Positions 1 through 15,367 are shown, numbered from the stretch's first letter. The stretch: 22,906 nt of DNA from an uncultured Streptococcus sp. (GCF_943912555.1 NZ_CALTUR010000010.1:1-22906), one strand, 5' to 3'. The notes: a model not told the origin generated them from the sequence alone. A program made the numbers and translations.

Positions 1-90
1 GCATTTTATTTTTCTAGAGTATTTTGGAGATTTTATACTTCAATTTTACTAGGATTGAAAGAAAAAATTAGTCATTTCCTATCTTTTCTA

Positions 91-119
91 TTGCTTTATT
101 TCCTATCATTTGTTATATT
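91..119 (+). promoter_or_regulatory. Probable promoter of the GH101 gene (extended -10)
   Basis: TTGCTT at 91-96 and TATATT at 114-119 are separated by 17 nt, and TG at 111-112 makes an extended -10 (TGTTATATT). The -35 is a poor match, but extended -10 promoters tolerate that. Transcription would start near 126, giving a leader of about 110 nt. The 15-mer TTTGTTATATTAAAA (109-123) recurs exactly at 15368-15382 upstream of the third gene, which supports a functional role. Predicted by eye only. Confidence 0.6.
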
Positions 120-165
120 AAAAGTGTAATTATTTTTTATTTAATGACGTAAGTGTTACACTTTT
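120..165. repeat. 10-bp inverted repeat in the GH101 leader
   Basis: AAAAGTGTAA (120-129) and TTACACTTTT (156-165) are perfect inverted copies separated by 26 nt of AT-rich sequence. The repeat spans the predicted transcription start. It could be an operator for an unidentified dimeric regulator, or it could form a weak leader hairpin followed by a short T run. The AT-rich stem would be weak as a terminator. Function unknown. Confidence 0.5.
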
Positions 166-170
166 TAGAC

Positions 171-179
171 AGAAAGGAG
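171..179 (+). promoter_or_regulatory. Shine-Dalgarno-like element without a start codon
   Basis: AGAAAGGAG is a strong ribosome-binding-like sequence followed by TATTTTTTTAAA, with no start codon at a usable distance; the gene starts 59 nt downstream. A closely similar element (AGAAGGAGG then TTATTTTTCTAAA) sits at 15467-15475 before the third gene, also about 20 nt upstream of a cre core. Its placement suggests a shared leader element rather than chance. Possible roles are ribosome standby or leader-RNA stability. Confidence 0.4.
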
Positions 180-198
180 TATTTTTTTAAACAGCAGA

Positions 199-212
199 TG
201 TAAACGCTTACG
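199..212. promoter_or_regulatory. cre operator (CcpA site) of the GH101 gene
   Basis: TGTAAACGCTTACG matches the Gram-positive catabolite-responsive consensus TGWNANCGNTNWCA at 9 of its 10 specified positions; only the last base differs. It lies downstream of the predicted promoter and ends 26 nt before the start codon, where bound CcpA-HPr(Ser-P) would act as a roadblock. It implies repression when glucose or another preferred sugar is available. Confidence 0.8.
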
Positions 213-232
213 TATATAGTGAAAGGATTTAG

Positions 233-6673
<6,441 letters not shown>

Positions 6674-6730
6674 AGAAGACTGGATTTTAAAGTTTACCGG
6701 GACTAGAATTCAGACAGAAATAACTTAGTT

Positions 6731-6760
6731 GGAGAGAACCTCTAGGTTCTCTCCATTTTT
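6731..6760 (+). terminator. Rho-independent terminator after the GH101 gene
   Basis: GGAGAGAACC (6731-6740) and GGTTCTCTCC (6745-6754) form a perfect 10-bp stem with a TCTA loop, followed by ATTTTTAAA. It starts 57 nt after the stop codon and would end the first transcript, separating it at least partly from the second gene. Confidence 0.9.
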
Positions 6761-6770
6761 AAATGGGAAA

Positions 6771-6784
6771 TGAGACCGCTTACT
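6771..6784. promoter_or_regulatory. cre operator (CcpA site) of the GH20-GH84 gene
   Basis: TGAGACCGCTTACT matches TGWNANCGNTNWCA at 9 of 10 specified positions; only the last base differs. It sits just after the upstream terminator and ends 31 nt before the start codon, close to the placement of the site before the first gene. It suggests separate catabolite control of the second gene even though no convincing promoter is visible in the gap. Confidence 0.7.
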
Positions 6785-6815
6785 GTGATAAGTGGATGAA
6801 AGGAATAGGAGAAAA

Positions 6816-9800
6816 ATGAATAGACATTTTTTTGAAAGACGCTGTCACTATAGTATTCGAAAATTTGCAATTGGTGCAGCCTCTGTAATGATCGGTGCTA
6901 GTATCTTTGGTGCAAATGTAGTGCAGGCTGCTGAGACAGTTGGAACACCTGAGAAAGAAGGAACAATCACACAAGCTCAGCCCCTAGACAAGTTGCCAGA
7001 TGATTTAGCAGCTGTTTTAAAGAAAGCTGAATCAGAAGCAACGGCAGATACAGGTCATGAAGCAAATCATGGAAATACGGAAGGAACAAGTCCTGCAACA
7101 ACTGAAGAAACAAGCCCAGCAACAACTCCAACAGCTCCCAAACCAGCTGAGACTCTGAAGCCGCTTGAAACACCAAAAGTAGATTCTAAACCTGTAGAAC
7201 CAGCTACACCTACAACCAAACCAGTTGAAAAGCAAATTGAGGATAGACAAGATCGTAACCACTTAGAAGGTGTCACTGTCCAAGCAAACGACTCAGAAAC
7301 TGGAACTCCTTTTACTGCTGACAAGGCAGTAGATGGGGATCCTGATACTCGTTGGGCAACAAATCCAAATATTAACAAACCAACTTTCGAATTAACGCTG
7401 CCAAAAACAACACTAATTAGACATGTGGAAATTGATTGGGATCGTCGCGTTCGTAATGGTCAAAATGATCCAAATATCAAATCTTGGAGCCTCTACTATG
7501 CAGGTCAAGATGATGTAAATGCTAGCGGAGAAAAACAATGGAAACTAGCTCATGCCAAGACCGGAGAACCTGTTTTAGATGAGAAAGTTGACTTGGCTAA
7601 TAGTATTCAAGCTAAATATCTCAAGTTAGAAATCAATGACTATCAAGTGGGTACAATGGGCTGGAGAAACGTTGGTATTCAAGAAATTCGAGCTTATTCG
7701 AATATTCCTGATACAAGTAAGGTAACGGATATCCGTCAGGTTACAGAATTGACTGTAGCTAAAGATGGACAGTCTCTTGTCTTGCCAACTCTACCAGGAA
7801 AAGTCAGTCTTATCGGAAGCAACAAACAAGGTGTGATTGACCTTCAAAATCATATCTATAAGCCTTTGACTGATCAACGCGTTAAGGTTATGGTAGAGCA
7901 AATTAAAGATTCACATACCTTTACTAAAGAATTTGAAGTAGTCATCAAGGGGCTACATCAGGATGAAGGTGTGGGTGTCAAACCAAAAGTAGCACCAGCT
8001 GTTCAACAATGGTATGGAAAAGAAGGTCAATCTTCTATCACTTCAGATACAGTTCTTGCGACGGGTGATTCAGGCTTTGATCAGGCTGTAACCTTCTACC
8101 AGTCAGACCTTGCAAGCCGTGGATTGGAACTTGCGACAGGTGACAAGCAGGCTCAAAAACGAATTGAATTTAAAAAAGTTGAAAATAAGGGATATGGTAA
8201 GGAAGGCTATGGCATCACTATCCAAGATGGTGTCATTACCATCGAAGCTGCAACGAACACAGGGGCCTTCTATGCTACTCGTACTCTTCTTCAAATGGGG
8301 GAAAGCAATCTCCGAAATGGAGAAATTCGTGATTTCCCAAGCTTCAGTCACCGTGGCTTTATGCTAGATACAGGTCGTAAATTTATTCCTTATGATACCC
8401 TTGTAGACATCATGCTCAACATGGCTTACTACAAGATGAACGACTTGCAGTTGCACCTCAACGATAACTATATCTTCCTAAAGGAACACTTGGCAGGTAA
8501 GAACCTAACACAAGAAGAAGAGCTTAAATATGTTCTAGAACATGCTAAGACAGGTTTCCGCGTAGAGACAGATATTGTCGGTAAGAATGGTCAAAAATTA
8601 ACATCAGATGAGCACTATACTAAAGAAGAGATGCAAAATCTGATTAAACTTGCTAAGGCCTTGCATATCAATCTAGTTCCAGAAATTGACACGCCAGGTC
8701 ATGCTCTGTCATTTGTCAAAGTCCGTCCAGACCTCATGTATCAAGGTAGTCTGAGCGATTACAGAGGTAAACATAACGTAGAGCGCGTAGCTATGCTCGA
8801 TCTAGATAATAAATACGATGAAACTCTGGCTTTTGTCAAATCAGTTTATGACAAACTTCTTGATGGTCCAGATGCACCACTTCATGGGGTATCTACTGTT
8901 CATATCGGAACGGATGAATACTACGGAAGTAGAGAAAGCTATCGTCGTTATGTCAATGACCTTATTAAATACATTAAAGGGAAAGGTTATACACCTCGTA
9001 TTTGGGGATCGCTCAGTGCGAAACGAGGTAAAACAGCGGTTGATTGGAAAGATGTAGAAGTTGATATCTGGAGTATTGGCTGGCAGCAACCAAAAGAAGC
9101 TATTGCTCAGGGAGCTAAGATTATCAACATAACAGATATTCCAACCTATAGTGTACCAAATGGAGATAATCGTCAAGCTGCTTATGGTGATTATGCTAAC
9201 TATGAAACTCAATATAATGGTTGGACACCAAACGATTTCAGAACTGGTCATGGCCCGCTACTAGAAGCTTCTAATCCAAACATCCTTGGTGGTGGCCACG
9301 CAGTTTGGAATGACAATATTGATCTTCATGAGACAGGTTTGACATCTTATGATATCTTTAAACGCTTCTTTAAGAGCATGCAAACAACTGCAGAACGCAC
9401 TTGGGGATCTGACCGTGCTGCTGCGACCTTTGCAGAACGTATCCTACCAGCGAGCCCTTATGCGCCACAGTCAAATCCTGACAGAGCGATTGATCAAAGT
9501 GATTTGTTTACTATCAATCCTGAAACTGTGAAAAACTATGCAAGTAAGAAAGTAAAAGCATCTGATCAAGGCTTAGCATTTGACAAAGACAGTAGTATCG
9601 AAGGATTATCTGGTGATGTTGGTCCAAGTCATGTCTTGAAGTTTGATGTAACTGTCACTGGAGACGGTGAACAAACCTTCTCAACAAGTGGAGACAACCG
9701 TATCTATCTAGCTGATAAAGACGGCTATCTTGCTTATCAATTTGAACAGTTCCATATCCAGTTCAAGAAAAAACTTGAAAAGAACAAACGTTATCAAATC

Positions 9801-12800
9801 TCTATTGTGACTAAACCACAATCAACGGAATTCTATGTGGATGGTGAGAAGATTGAACGTATCGCAAATCCAGCTCACCCTCGCTTTGCCCACAATAGCT
9901 TGGTTCTACCGCTTGAAAGCATCGGTGGTTTCAAAGGAATCTTACATAGTGCAGAGTTATCAGATAAACCATTTGTAAATCCTCGTTTGATTCCAACAGA
10001 TCATTTCACAGTTTCTGCAACTAGTCAAGAAACACCAGGAACAGCGACTGAAGGCACTGTTGAAAAAGCCTTTGACAATGATCCAAACACCTTCTGGCAT
10101 ACTAAATGGACTGGTGATACTGCTCCGTACACTCTTTCTATGACTTTGAAAGAAGCAGAAAAAGTCAATGGTTTGACTTATCTCCCACGTCCAGGTGGTG
10201 GAAATGGAGTCGTGACTCGCTACGAGATCTATGCACAAAAAGATGGCCAAATGGTCAAGGTTTCAGAAGGAAACTGGGACAACAATACCCAAGAAAAAAC
10301 AGTCAACTTTGCTCCTGTTCAGACTAACAAGGTTGAGTTGAAAGTTCTAGCAGGTGTTGCAGGATTTGGTAGTGCCGCAGAAATTCAACTTCTGAAACCA
10401 GTTTCTACTAACAATGCAGAAGAGCCAGCTACTCCAAAAACACCTAAAGTTGAGGAAATGGGTGATGGTACAACTGAACTTGCTGATAACTTTGTAGCTA
10501 GCAAGCCAACAAGTGATGAAACAGTTGCTGCAGCAGCGAAAAGTCAAGATTACCTTAAGAAAGAGTACAAGGTCTTCCCAACGCCACAAAAAGTAACTTA
10601 CGATGAAGGTGTTACAAAACTCCATAAACAAGTCAATCTTGTTATGGGGGATAATTTGGATATCTATACTCGTAACCGCTTGAAGAGTGTTTTACAAGAT
10701 CATCAAATCTCATACACAAGCAGTCAATCAGCAGTGGCAGGTGCTACCAACATCTACCTTGGTGTTCATGGTCAAAATTCCCAGGCTGAAAAAGAAGTGT
10801 CTGGAATTTCTCAAGGACTCTTTGATAAAATTGATGCTTATGCCTTGTCAATCAAGAACAATACAATCTCTATCGTCGGTAAAGATACAGATGCTGTCTT
10901 CTACGGTTTAACGTCTCTCAAACACATGCTGAATGAAAGTGAAGCTCCAGTCTTGCGTAACGTAACAGTTGAAGACTATGCTGAAATTAAGAACCGTGCC
11001 TTTATCGAAGGATACTATGGTAACCCTTGGAGCAATGCTGATCGTGCTGAGTTGATGCGTTATGGTGGTGACTTGAAGTTGACTCAATACTTCTTTGCAC
11101 CAAAAGATGATCCATACCATAATAAGAAATGGCGTGAACTTTATCCAGAAGAAAAATTAGCTGAAATCCGTGAATTGGCTCGTGTCGGAAACCAGAACAA
11201 GACTCGTTATGTATGGACCATCCATCCATTCATGAACAACCGTATCCGTTTTGGCAATGACGCTGACTACCAAAAAGATTTGGAAGCCATTAAGGCTAAA
11301 TTCACTCAATTAATGGATGTCGGTGTTCGTGAGTTCGGTATTTTGGCCGATGACGCTCCAAGTCCAGTTGGTGGGTACAATAGCTACAACCGCTTAATGA
11401 AGGACATGACAGACTGGTTGACTAAAAAACAAGCAACTTATGTCGGTCTTCGTAAGGAAATGATTTTTGTCCCAGGTCAGTATTGGGGTAATGGACGTGA
11501 AGATGAGTTGAAAGCACTCAATGAAAATCTTCCAACTTCAACCTCTATGACCCTTACTGGTGGTAAAATTTGGGGTGAAGTATCCGAAAGCTTCCTCTCT
11601 AACCTTAAGAACAACCTGACTGCAGGTGGTAAGACCTATCGTCCAGTTTCCCTATGGGTCAATTGGCCTGTTACAGATAACTCTAAACAACACTTAATCT
11701 TAGGTGGTGGTGAGAAATTCCTTCATCCAAATGTTGATCCTAGTCTTCTTTCAGGTATCATGTTGAACCCAATGCAACAATCTGAGCCTTCTAAGATTGC
11801 CCTCTTCTCTGCAGCTCAATATGCATGGAAACAATGGAAGTCAGAAGAAGAAGCTAAGAAAGTAAACGATATTGCCTTTAACTTTGTTGAAAACGGTAAG
11901 TTTACAGATAGCGAAGCATCTCTTGCCTTCCGTGAGCTTGGTAAACATATGATCAACCAAAACATGGATGGTCGTGTTGTGAAGTTGGAAGAGTCTGTTG
12001 AACTTGCTCCGAAATTGGCGACATTTATGTCTAAGTTGAAAGCAGGTCAAGATGTCAGCGCAGAGCGTGAGGGATTGCGTGCGGAATTTGCTAAACTAAA
12101 AGCTGCAGCTCAACTTTATAAAGCATCTGGTGATGAAAAGATGCGTGCTCAAATCCATTATTGGTTGGACAATACTATTGACCAAATGGATGCCTTGAGT
12201 GCTCTCCTTGATGGTACAGAAGCTATTGCTACAAATGACTCTGCAAAACTTTGGGATAGCTACTATAAGGGGTTGAAACTATATGAACAGTCTCAAACTC
12301 ATACTTTCCATTATGTAGACCATGATGAAAAAGCTGAGTTGGGTGTTCAACATATCCGTCCATTCTTGCTTGGACTGCGTGAAATCTTGGCAACAGAAGT
12401 TCAAAAAGCCTTGCATCCTGACCAAGTGATTAGTACCTTTATCACGAACCGTACAGGTGTGGAAGGCGGACTTGCTGAGGTGATTGATGGAGATTTGGGA
12501 ACTCATGCATTGATCAAATCGCCAAACAGTATCAAGACTGGTGATTACATTGGCTTGAAATTTAACAAAGCTATTCCACTCCAAAACTTGACCTTTGCAA
12601 TGGGAACTCAAGCAAATCCTCGTGATACCTTTAACAATGCTAAGGTTGAGTATCTCAATGAAAATGATGAGTGGGTAACACTTTCAGAACCAAGCTACAC
12701 TGGAAATGAATCTCTTATTAAATATGAAAAACTCAATATTCGTGCTAAGGCTGTTCGAATGATTGCGACTTCAGATCGTGATAATACTTGGTTTGCTGTA

Positions 12801-15062
12801 CGAGAAATCGCTGTTAACCGCCCTGTAGAAGTTACTCGTTCTAAACAGTCAGCTACTGTGACGATTAGTCCAAATCTTATGTACAAGTACAATACGACAG
12901 TTGGTCAGATTACAGACGGTCGTGACAATACAGAAGCCATGCTTGCAAATGCTGATCGAACTGATACAACTCCAGTAAATAGTTGGGTACAACTAGACTT
13001 AGGCAAAGTCAAACCTGTGACTAAGGTTCGTCTCCACCAAGGTTCAGGAGATAAATTGGCAGAAGGTGTTATTGAATATTCTGCAGATGGTAACTCATGG
13101 CAAGAATTGGATCGCTTGACTGGTGAACAAACCAAAGAAATCGAAACTCCAATTTCAGCTCGCTATGTCCGTATTCGCAATACTAAGAACATCAACCTAT
13201 GGTGGCGTATCGCTGACTTCTCAGTTGAAACACGTACAGGCAATAGCCAATTGACTGATACAAACGTTGAAAACTTGAAGTCAACTCCAGTTGATGATAG
13301 CCTAGGCCGTTATAATATGCAAATTCCGAGCGGAACAAAACTTCCAGCTAAGAGTTATTTGGGTATGAAACTTGATCGTCTTCACCAAGCTGAACTCATT
13401 CAAGCAGTTGGTGCAGAAAATCCATCCCTCAATTTGGAATACTCTCCAAATGCCCAAGAATGGTATCCAGCTGATCAAGTGACAGATAAGTCCTTAGTAC
13501 GTTATGTTCGTTTGGTCAACAAGACTGACCAAGAACAAGCAGTGACAGCAACTTCTCTACTTGTTCAGACAAAAGAAGTTCAACCAACAACACTTGATTC
13601 TACATCAATGGGAATTCATCCAACATACGGTAGAAATGATGTCCGTAAGATTAAGAACTTGGATCAATTGTTCGACGGAGTTTACAATAACTTTGTAGAG
13701 TTTTCAGACTATGCGCGTAAAGATGGTCATATCACCTTGAAGCTTGGTAGTGAACGTGCAATCAAGAAAATTAGAGCTTACATTCAAGACGGAACTCAAA
13801 ATTATCTTCGTGATGGTAAGATTCAAGTCAGTCAAGATGGCAAGACTTGGACAGATCTTGTGACAGTTGGTGACGGTGTTGCTAATGAAACACGTGATGA
13901 TTCCTTGACAGATGGCTGGACACATGATTCTAAGATGCCAGGAAACCGCTACATCGAGGGTGAATTTTCAAGCCCAGTTAAAGCCAACTATCTCCGTGTT
14001 CTATATACAGCAGACTATAATGCTCGTTTTGTAGGCTTTACTGAGTTGGTGATTAATGATGGCGAATTCGTGAAACCAATTAATGACCCAACTGTTCAAG
14101 GAAACAGTGGTGAAAGCCAAGGTAACCTCTACACCAACCTCGTAGATGGTAAAGTCTTGACCAGCTACAAGGCTGAGAAAGAACAAGGTGAGCTGGTTTA
14201 CCACTTGTCAGAACCGACAGATGTGAACCATATCCGACTTGTTTCAAGTCTTCCGCAAGGAGTGAAGGCTCGAGTATTGGCTCGAACTCTTAAATCAGAT
14301 AAAAGAAATTCTTGGTCAGAAATAGGTGAGATTACCTCAAGCTTCCAGACATTTGCTGTCCGAGATAAATCTCCATTATTGGATGTGAAACTTATTTGGG
14401 AAGGTGGTAAACCAGAGTTCTACGAAATGACGACATTCCACCAAGAACTTCCAGAAGAACCAGCCAAACCAGCTCCAACTACAAGTAAGGGTGATGAACC
14501 AGCTTCAGTAGTAGAAGTCCCAGAATTTACTGGTGGAGTGAGTGGTAACGAAGCAGCTGTTCATGAAGTTCCAGAATACACTCAAGCCATTGGCACAGCA
14601 GGTGATGATGTGGTTCCAGTAGTAGAAGGGCTAGAATTCAAAGGCGGAGTAAACGCAGTTGAGTCAGCTACCCACGAAGTTCCAGAGTATCCTGAATCTA
14701 TGGGAGACTCAAGCAAGCTACCATCACCAGTAGTAGAAGTCCCAGAATATAAAGAAACAGCAAGCCATCAAGCAACTCCAACAGAGGAAAACTTGGAAGA
14801 TTCGGTTGATAAAATTGATGGAGATAAGATGAGCAGTGACAATAGTAATGTTGAAACTACTGTTGAAGAGTCCGATGAATTTGCAAGTACATCAGTGAAA
14901 ACGGATCAAGCCCAAAAACAAGAACAACCACAATCATCGATTTCTAAAGTTAAAGATCAACTTCCAGCAACAGGTGGAAAAGAATCAGCTGTTTTAGCCT
15001 TGTTAGGTGGTCTTGGATTAGTTCTCTCTGCCGCTTTTGTCAAAAAAGGGAAAAAGGATTAA
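6816..15062 (+). CDS. LPXTG-anchored bifunctional GH20-GH84 beta-N-acetylhexosaminidase with multiple carbohydrate-binding-type domains
   Basis: A 2748-residue surface enzyme with two different catalytic modules, both using the substrate's N-acetyl group as nucleophile. Order: YSIRK signal peptide (1-38, VVQA); LPDDL motif; linker; F5/8C domain (about 148-295); Ig-like stretch; GH20 accessory and catalytic domains (about 395-870) with the Asp700-Glu701 pair in HIGTDEYYG and EIDTPGHA; LamG-like sandwich (909-1050); F5/8C domain (1055-1195); GH84 module (about 1242-1865) with RAFIEGYYGNPW, YFFAPKDD, the Asp1512-Asp1513 pair in GILADDAP, WVNWPVTD and a helical end domain; then about five beta-sandwiches (1871-2542), several F5/8C-like; VPEY repeats; LPATG (2716-2720), hydrophobic helix and KKGKKD. 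Both active sites look intact. GH20 should remove terminal beta-GlcNAc/GalNAc, or possibly a disaccharide if it is a lacto-N-biosidase; GH84 should cleave beta-GlcNAc or O-GlcNAc. ATG 6816 was chosen over the in-frame GTG at 6792 because it follows AGGAG (6807-6811) and puts YSIRK at residues 12-16 as in both neighbours. Confidence 0.93.
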   Translation: MNRHFFERRCHYSIRKFAIGAASVMIGASIFGANVVQAAETVGTPEKEGTITQAQPLDKLPDDLAAVLKKAESEATADTGHEANHGNTEGTSPATTEETSPATTPTAPKPAETLKPLETPKVDSKPVEPATPTTKPVEKQIEDRQDRNHLEGVTVQANDSETGTPFTADKAVDGDPDTRWATNPNINKPTFELTLPKTTLIRHVEIDWDRRVRNGQNDPNIKSWSLYYAGQDDVNASGEKQWKLAHAKTGEPVLDEKVDLANSIQAKYLKLEINDYQVGTMGWRNVGIQEIRAYSNIPDTSKVTDIRQVTELTVAKDGQSLVLPTLPGKVSLIGSNKQGVIDLQNHIYKPLTDQRVKVMVEQIKDSHTFTKEFEVVIKGLHQDEGVGVKPKVAPAVQQWYGKEGQSSITSDTVLATGDSGFDQAVTFYQSDLASRGLELATGDKQAQKRIEFKKVENKGYGKEGYGITIQDGVITIEAATNTGAFYATRTLLQMGESNLRNGEIRDFPSFSHRGFMLDTGRKFIPYDTLVDIMLNMAYYKMNDLQLHLNDNYIFLKEHLAGKNLTQEEELKYVLEHAKTGFRVETDIVGKNGQKLTSDEHYTKEEMQNLIKLAKALHINLVPEIDTPGHALSFVKVRPDLMYQGSLSDYRGKHNVERVAMLDLDNKYDETLAFVKSVYDKLLDGPDAPLHGVSTVHIGTDEYYGSRESYRRYVNDLIKYIKGKGYTPRIWGSLSAKRGKTAVDWKDVEVDIWSIGWQQPKEAIAQGAKIINITDIPTYSVPNGDNRQAAYGDYANYETQYNGWTPNDFRTGHGPLLEASNPNILGGGHAVWNDNIDLHETGLTSYDIFKRFFKSMQTTAERTWGSDRAAATFAERILPASPYAPQSNPDRAIDQSDLFTINPETVKNYASKKVKASDQGLAFDKDSSIEGLSGDVGPSHVLKFDVTVTGDGEQTFSTSGDNRIYLADKDGYLAYQFEQFHIQFKKKLEKNKRYQISIVTKPQSTEFYVDGEKIERIANPAHPRFAHNSLVLPLESIGGFKGILHSAELSDKPFVNPRLIPTDHFTVSATSQETPGTATEGTVEKAFDNDPNTFWHTKWTGDTAPYTLSMTLKEAEKVNGLTYLPRPGGGNGVVTRYEIYAQKDGQMVKVSEGNWDNNTQEKTVNFAPVQTNKVELKVLAGVAGFGSAAEIQLLKPVSTNNAEEPATPKTPKVEEMGDGTTELADNFVASKPTSDETVAAAAKSQDYLKKEYKVFPTPQKVTYDEGVTKLHKQVNLVMGDNLDIYTRNRLKSVLQDHQISYTSSQSAVAGATNIYLGVHGQNSQAEKEVSGISQGLFDKIDAYALSIKNNTISIVGKDTDAVFYGLTSLKHMLNESEAPVLRNVTVEDYAEIKNRAFIEGYYGNPWSNADRAELMRYGGDLKLTQYFFAPKDDPYHNKKWRELYPEEKLAEIRELARVGNQNKTRYVWTIHPFMNNRIRFGNDADYQKDLEAIKAKFTQLMDVGVREFGILADDAPSPVGGYNSYNRLMKDMTDWLTKKQATYVGLRKEMIFVPGQYWGNGREDELKALNENLPTSTSMTLTGGKIWGEVSESFLSNLKNNLTAGGKTYRPVSLWVNWPVTDNSKQHLILGGGEKFLHPNVDPSLLSGIMLNPMQQSEPSKIALFSAAQYAWKQWKSEEEAKKVNDIAFNFVENGKFTDSEASLAFRELGKHMINQNMDGRVVKLEESVELAPKLATFMSKLKAGQDVSAEREGLRAEFAKLKAAAQLYKASGDEKMRAQIHYWLDNTIDQMDALSALLDGTEAIATNDSAKLWDSYYKGLKLYEQSQTHTFHYVDHDEKAELGVQHIRPFLLGLREILATEVQKALHPDQVISTFITNRTGVEGGLAEVIDGDLGTHALIKSPNSIKTGDYIGLKFNKAIPLQNLTFAMGTQANPRDTFNNAKVEYLNENDEWVTLSEPSYTGNESLIKYEKLNIRAKAVRMIATSDRDNTWFAVREIAVNRPVEVTRSKQSATVTISPNLMYKYNTTVGQITDGRDNTEAMLANADRTDTTPVNSWVQLDLGKVKPVTKVRLHQGSGDKLAEGVIEYSADGNSWQELDRLTGEQTKEIETPISARYVRIRNTKNINLWWRIADFSVETRTGNSQLTDTNVENLKSTPVDDSLGRYNMQIPSGTKLPAKSYLGMKLDRLHQAELIQAVGAENPSLNLEYSPNAQEWYPADQVTDKSLVRYVRLVNKTDQEQAVTATSLLVQTKEVQPTTLDSTSMGIHPTYGRNDVRKIKNLDQLFDGVYNNFVEFSDYARKDGHITLKLGSERAIKKIRAYIQDGTQNYLRDGKIQVSQDGKTWTDLVTVGDGVANETRDDSLTDGWTHDSKMPGNRYIEGEFSSPVKANYLRVLYTADYNARFVGFTELVINDGEFVKPINDPTVQGNSGESQGNLYTNLVDGKVLTSYKAEKEQGELVYHLSEPTDVNHIRLVSSLPQGVKARVLARTLKSDKRNSWSEIGEITSSFQTFAVRDKSPLLDVKLIWEGGKPEFYEMTTFHQELPEEPAKPAPTTSKGDEPASVVEVPEFTGGVSGNEAAVHEVPEYTQAIGTAGDDVVPVVEGLEFKGGVNAVESATHEVPEYPESMGDSSKLPSPVVEVPEYKETASHQATPTEENLEDSVDKIDGDKMSSDNSNVETTVEESDEFASTSVKTDQAQKQEQPQSSISKVKDQLPATGGKESAVLALLGGLGLVLSAAFVKKGKKD
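14485..14757 (+). repeat. C-terminal VPEY/VPEF repeats of the GH20-GH84 protein
   Basis: After TSKGDEPA come degenerate units EVPEFTGG, EVPEYTQ, GLEFKGG, EVPEYPES and EVPEYKET. They are more diverged than the arrays in the neighbours but begin at the same SKGxE boundary and keep the GGVNAVES spacer. A further 200 nt of acidic, Ser-rich linker leads to LPATG. Probable wall spacer. Confidence 0.7.
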
Positions 15063-15114
15063 GAATTCGAAAAAGAGTTATTCAATAATCCTAGATAAAC
15101 ATTAATGTCACAAT

Positions 15115-15177
15115 AAAATCACACAGTGATTTCAGTCTTGAGCATCATCAAGCTGAAAGAAACACTGTGTGGTTTTT
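15115..15177 (+). terminator. Long compound hairpin terminator after the GH20-GH84 gene
   Basis: Nested arms pair in order: CACACAGTG (15120-15128) with CACTGTGTG (15163-15171), TTTCAG (15130-15135) with CTGAAA (15153-15158), and CTTGA (15137-15141) with TCAAG (15148-15152), leaving a GCATCA loop. The outer stem extends into AAAAT opposite GTTTT. TTTTT follows on the plus strand, and the minus strand also ends in a T-rich run, so it may act in both directions. It begins 53 nt after the stop codon. Confidence 0.85.
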
Positions 15178-15192
15178 GAATAGTTGATAGTT

Positions 15193-15309
15193 TATACCCA
15201 ATGAAAATCAAAGAGCAAACTAGGAATCTAATCTCAGGTTGCCCAAAACACTGTTTTGAGATTGCAGATGAAAGCTGATGCGGTTTGAAGAGATTTTCGA
15301 AGAGTATTA
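15193..15309 (+). repeat. BOX element, boxA-boxC form (no boxB)
   Basis: It begins TATACCCAATGAAAATCAAA, continues through AAACACTGTTTTGAG, and ends TTTGAAGAGATTTTCGAAGA then GTATTA. This matches the boxA and boxC modules of the pneumococcal BOX repeat as I remember them, with no boxB between. The ends are imperfect inverted repeats (ATGAAAATC against GATTTTCGA), as expected of this small mobilisable repeat. It lies between the terminator and the promoter of the third gene and could affect that gene's expression. It strongly supports a mitis-group host. Confidence 0.9.
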
Positions 15310-15367
15310 GGATTAGATTCTTTACCAATTGTTAAGGTTCTCGTAATAGGATACTTACTCCCTCTTT

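Noticed and set aside
6792..6815. Upstream GTG start for the GH20-GH84 gene
   Set aside because: It would add eight charged residues before the signal peptide and lacks a good ribosome-binding site at the right distance; ATG 6816 aligns with the starts of both neighbours.
15119..15328. 69-codon minus-strand frame in the intergenic region
   Set aside because: It covers the terminator hairpin and the BOX element, both non-coding repeats, and has no recognisable product.
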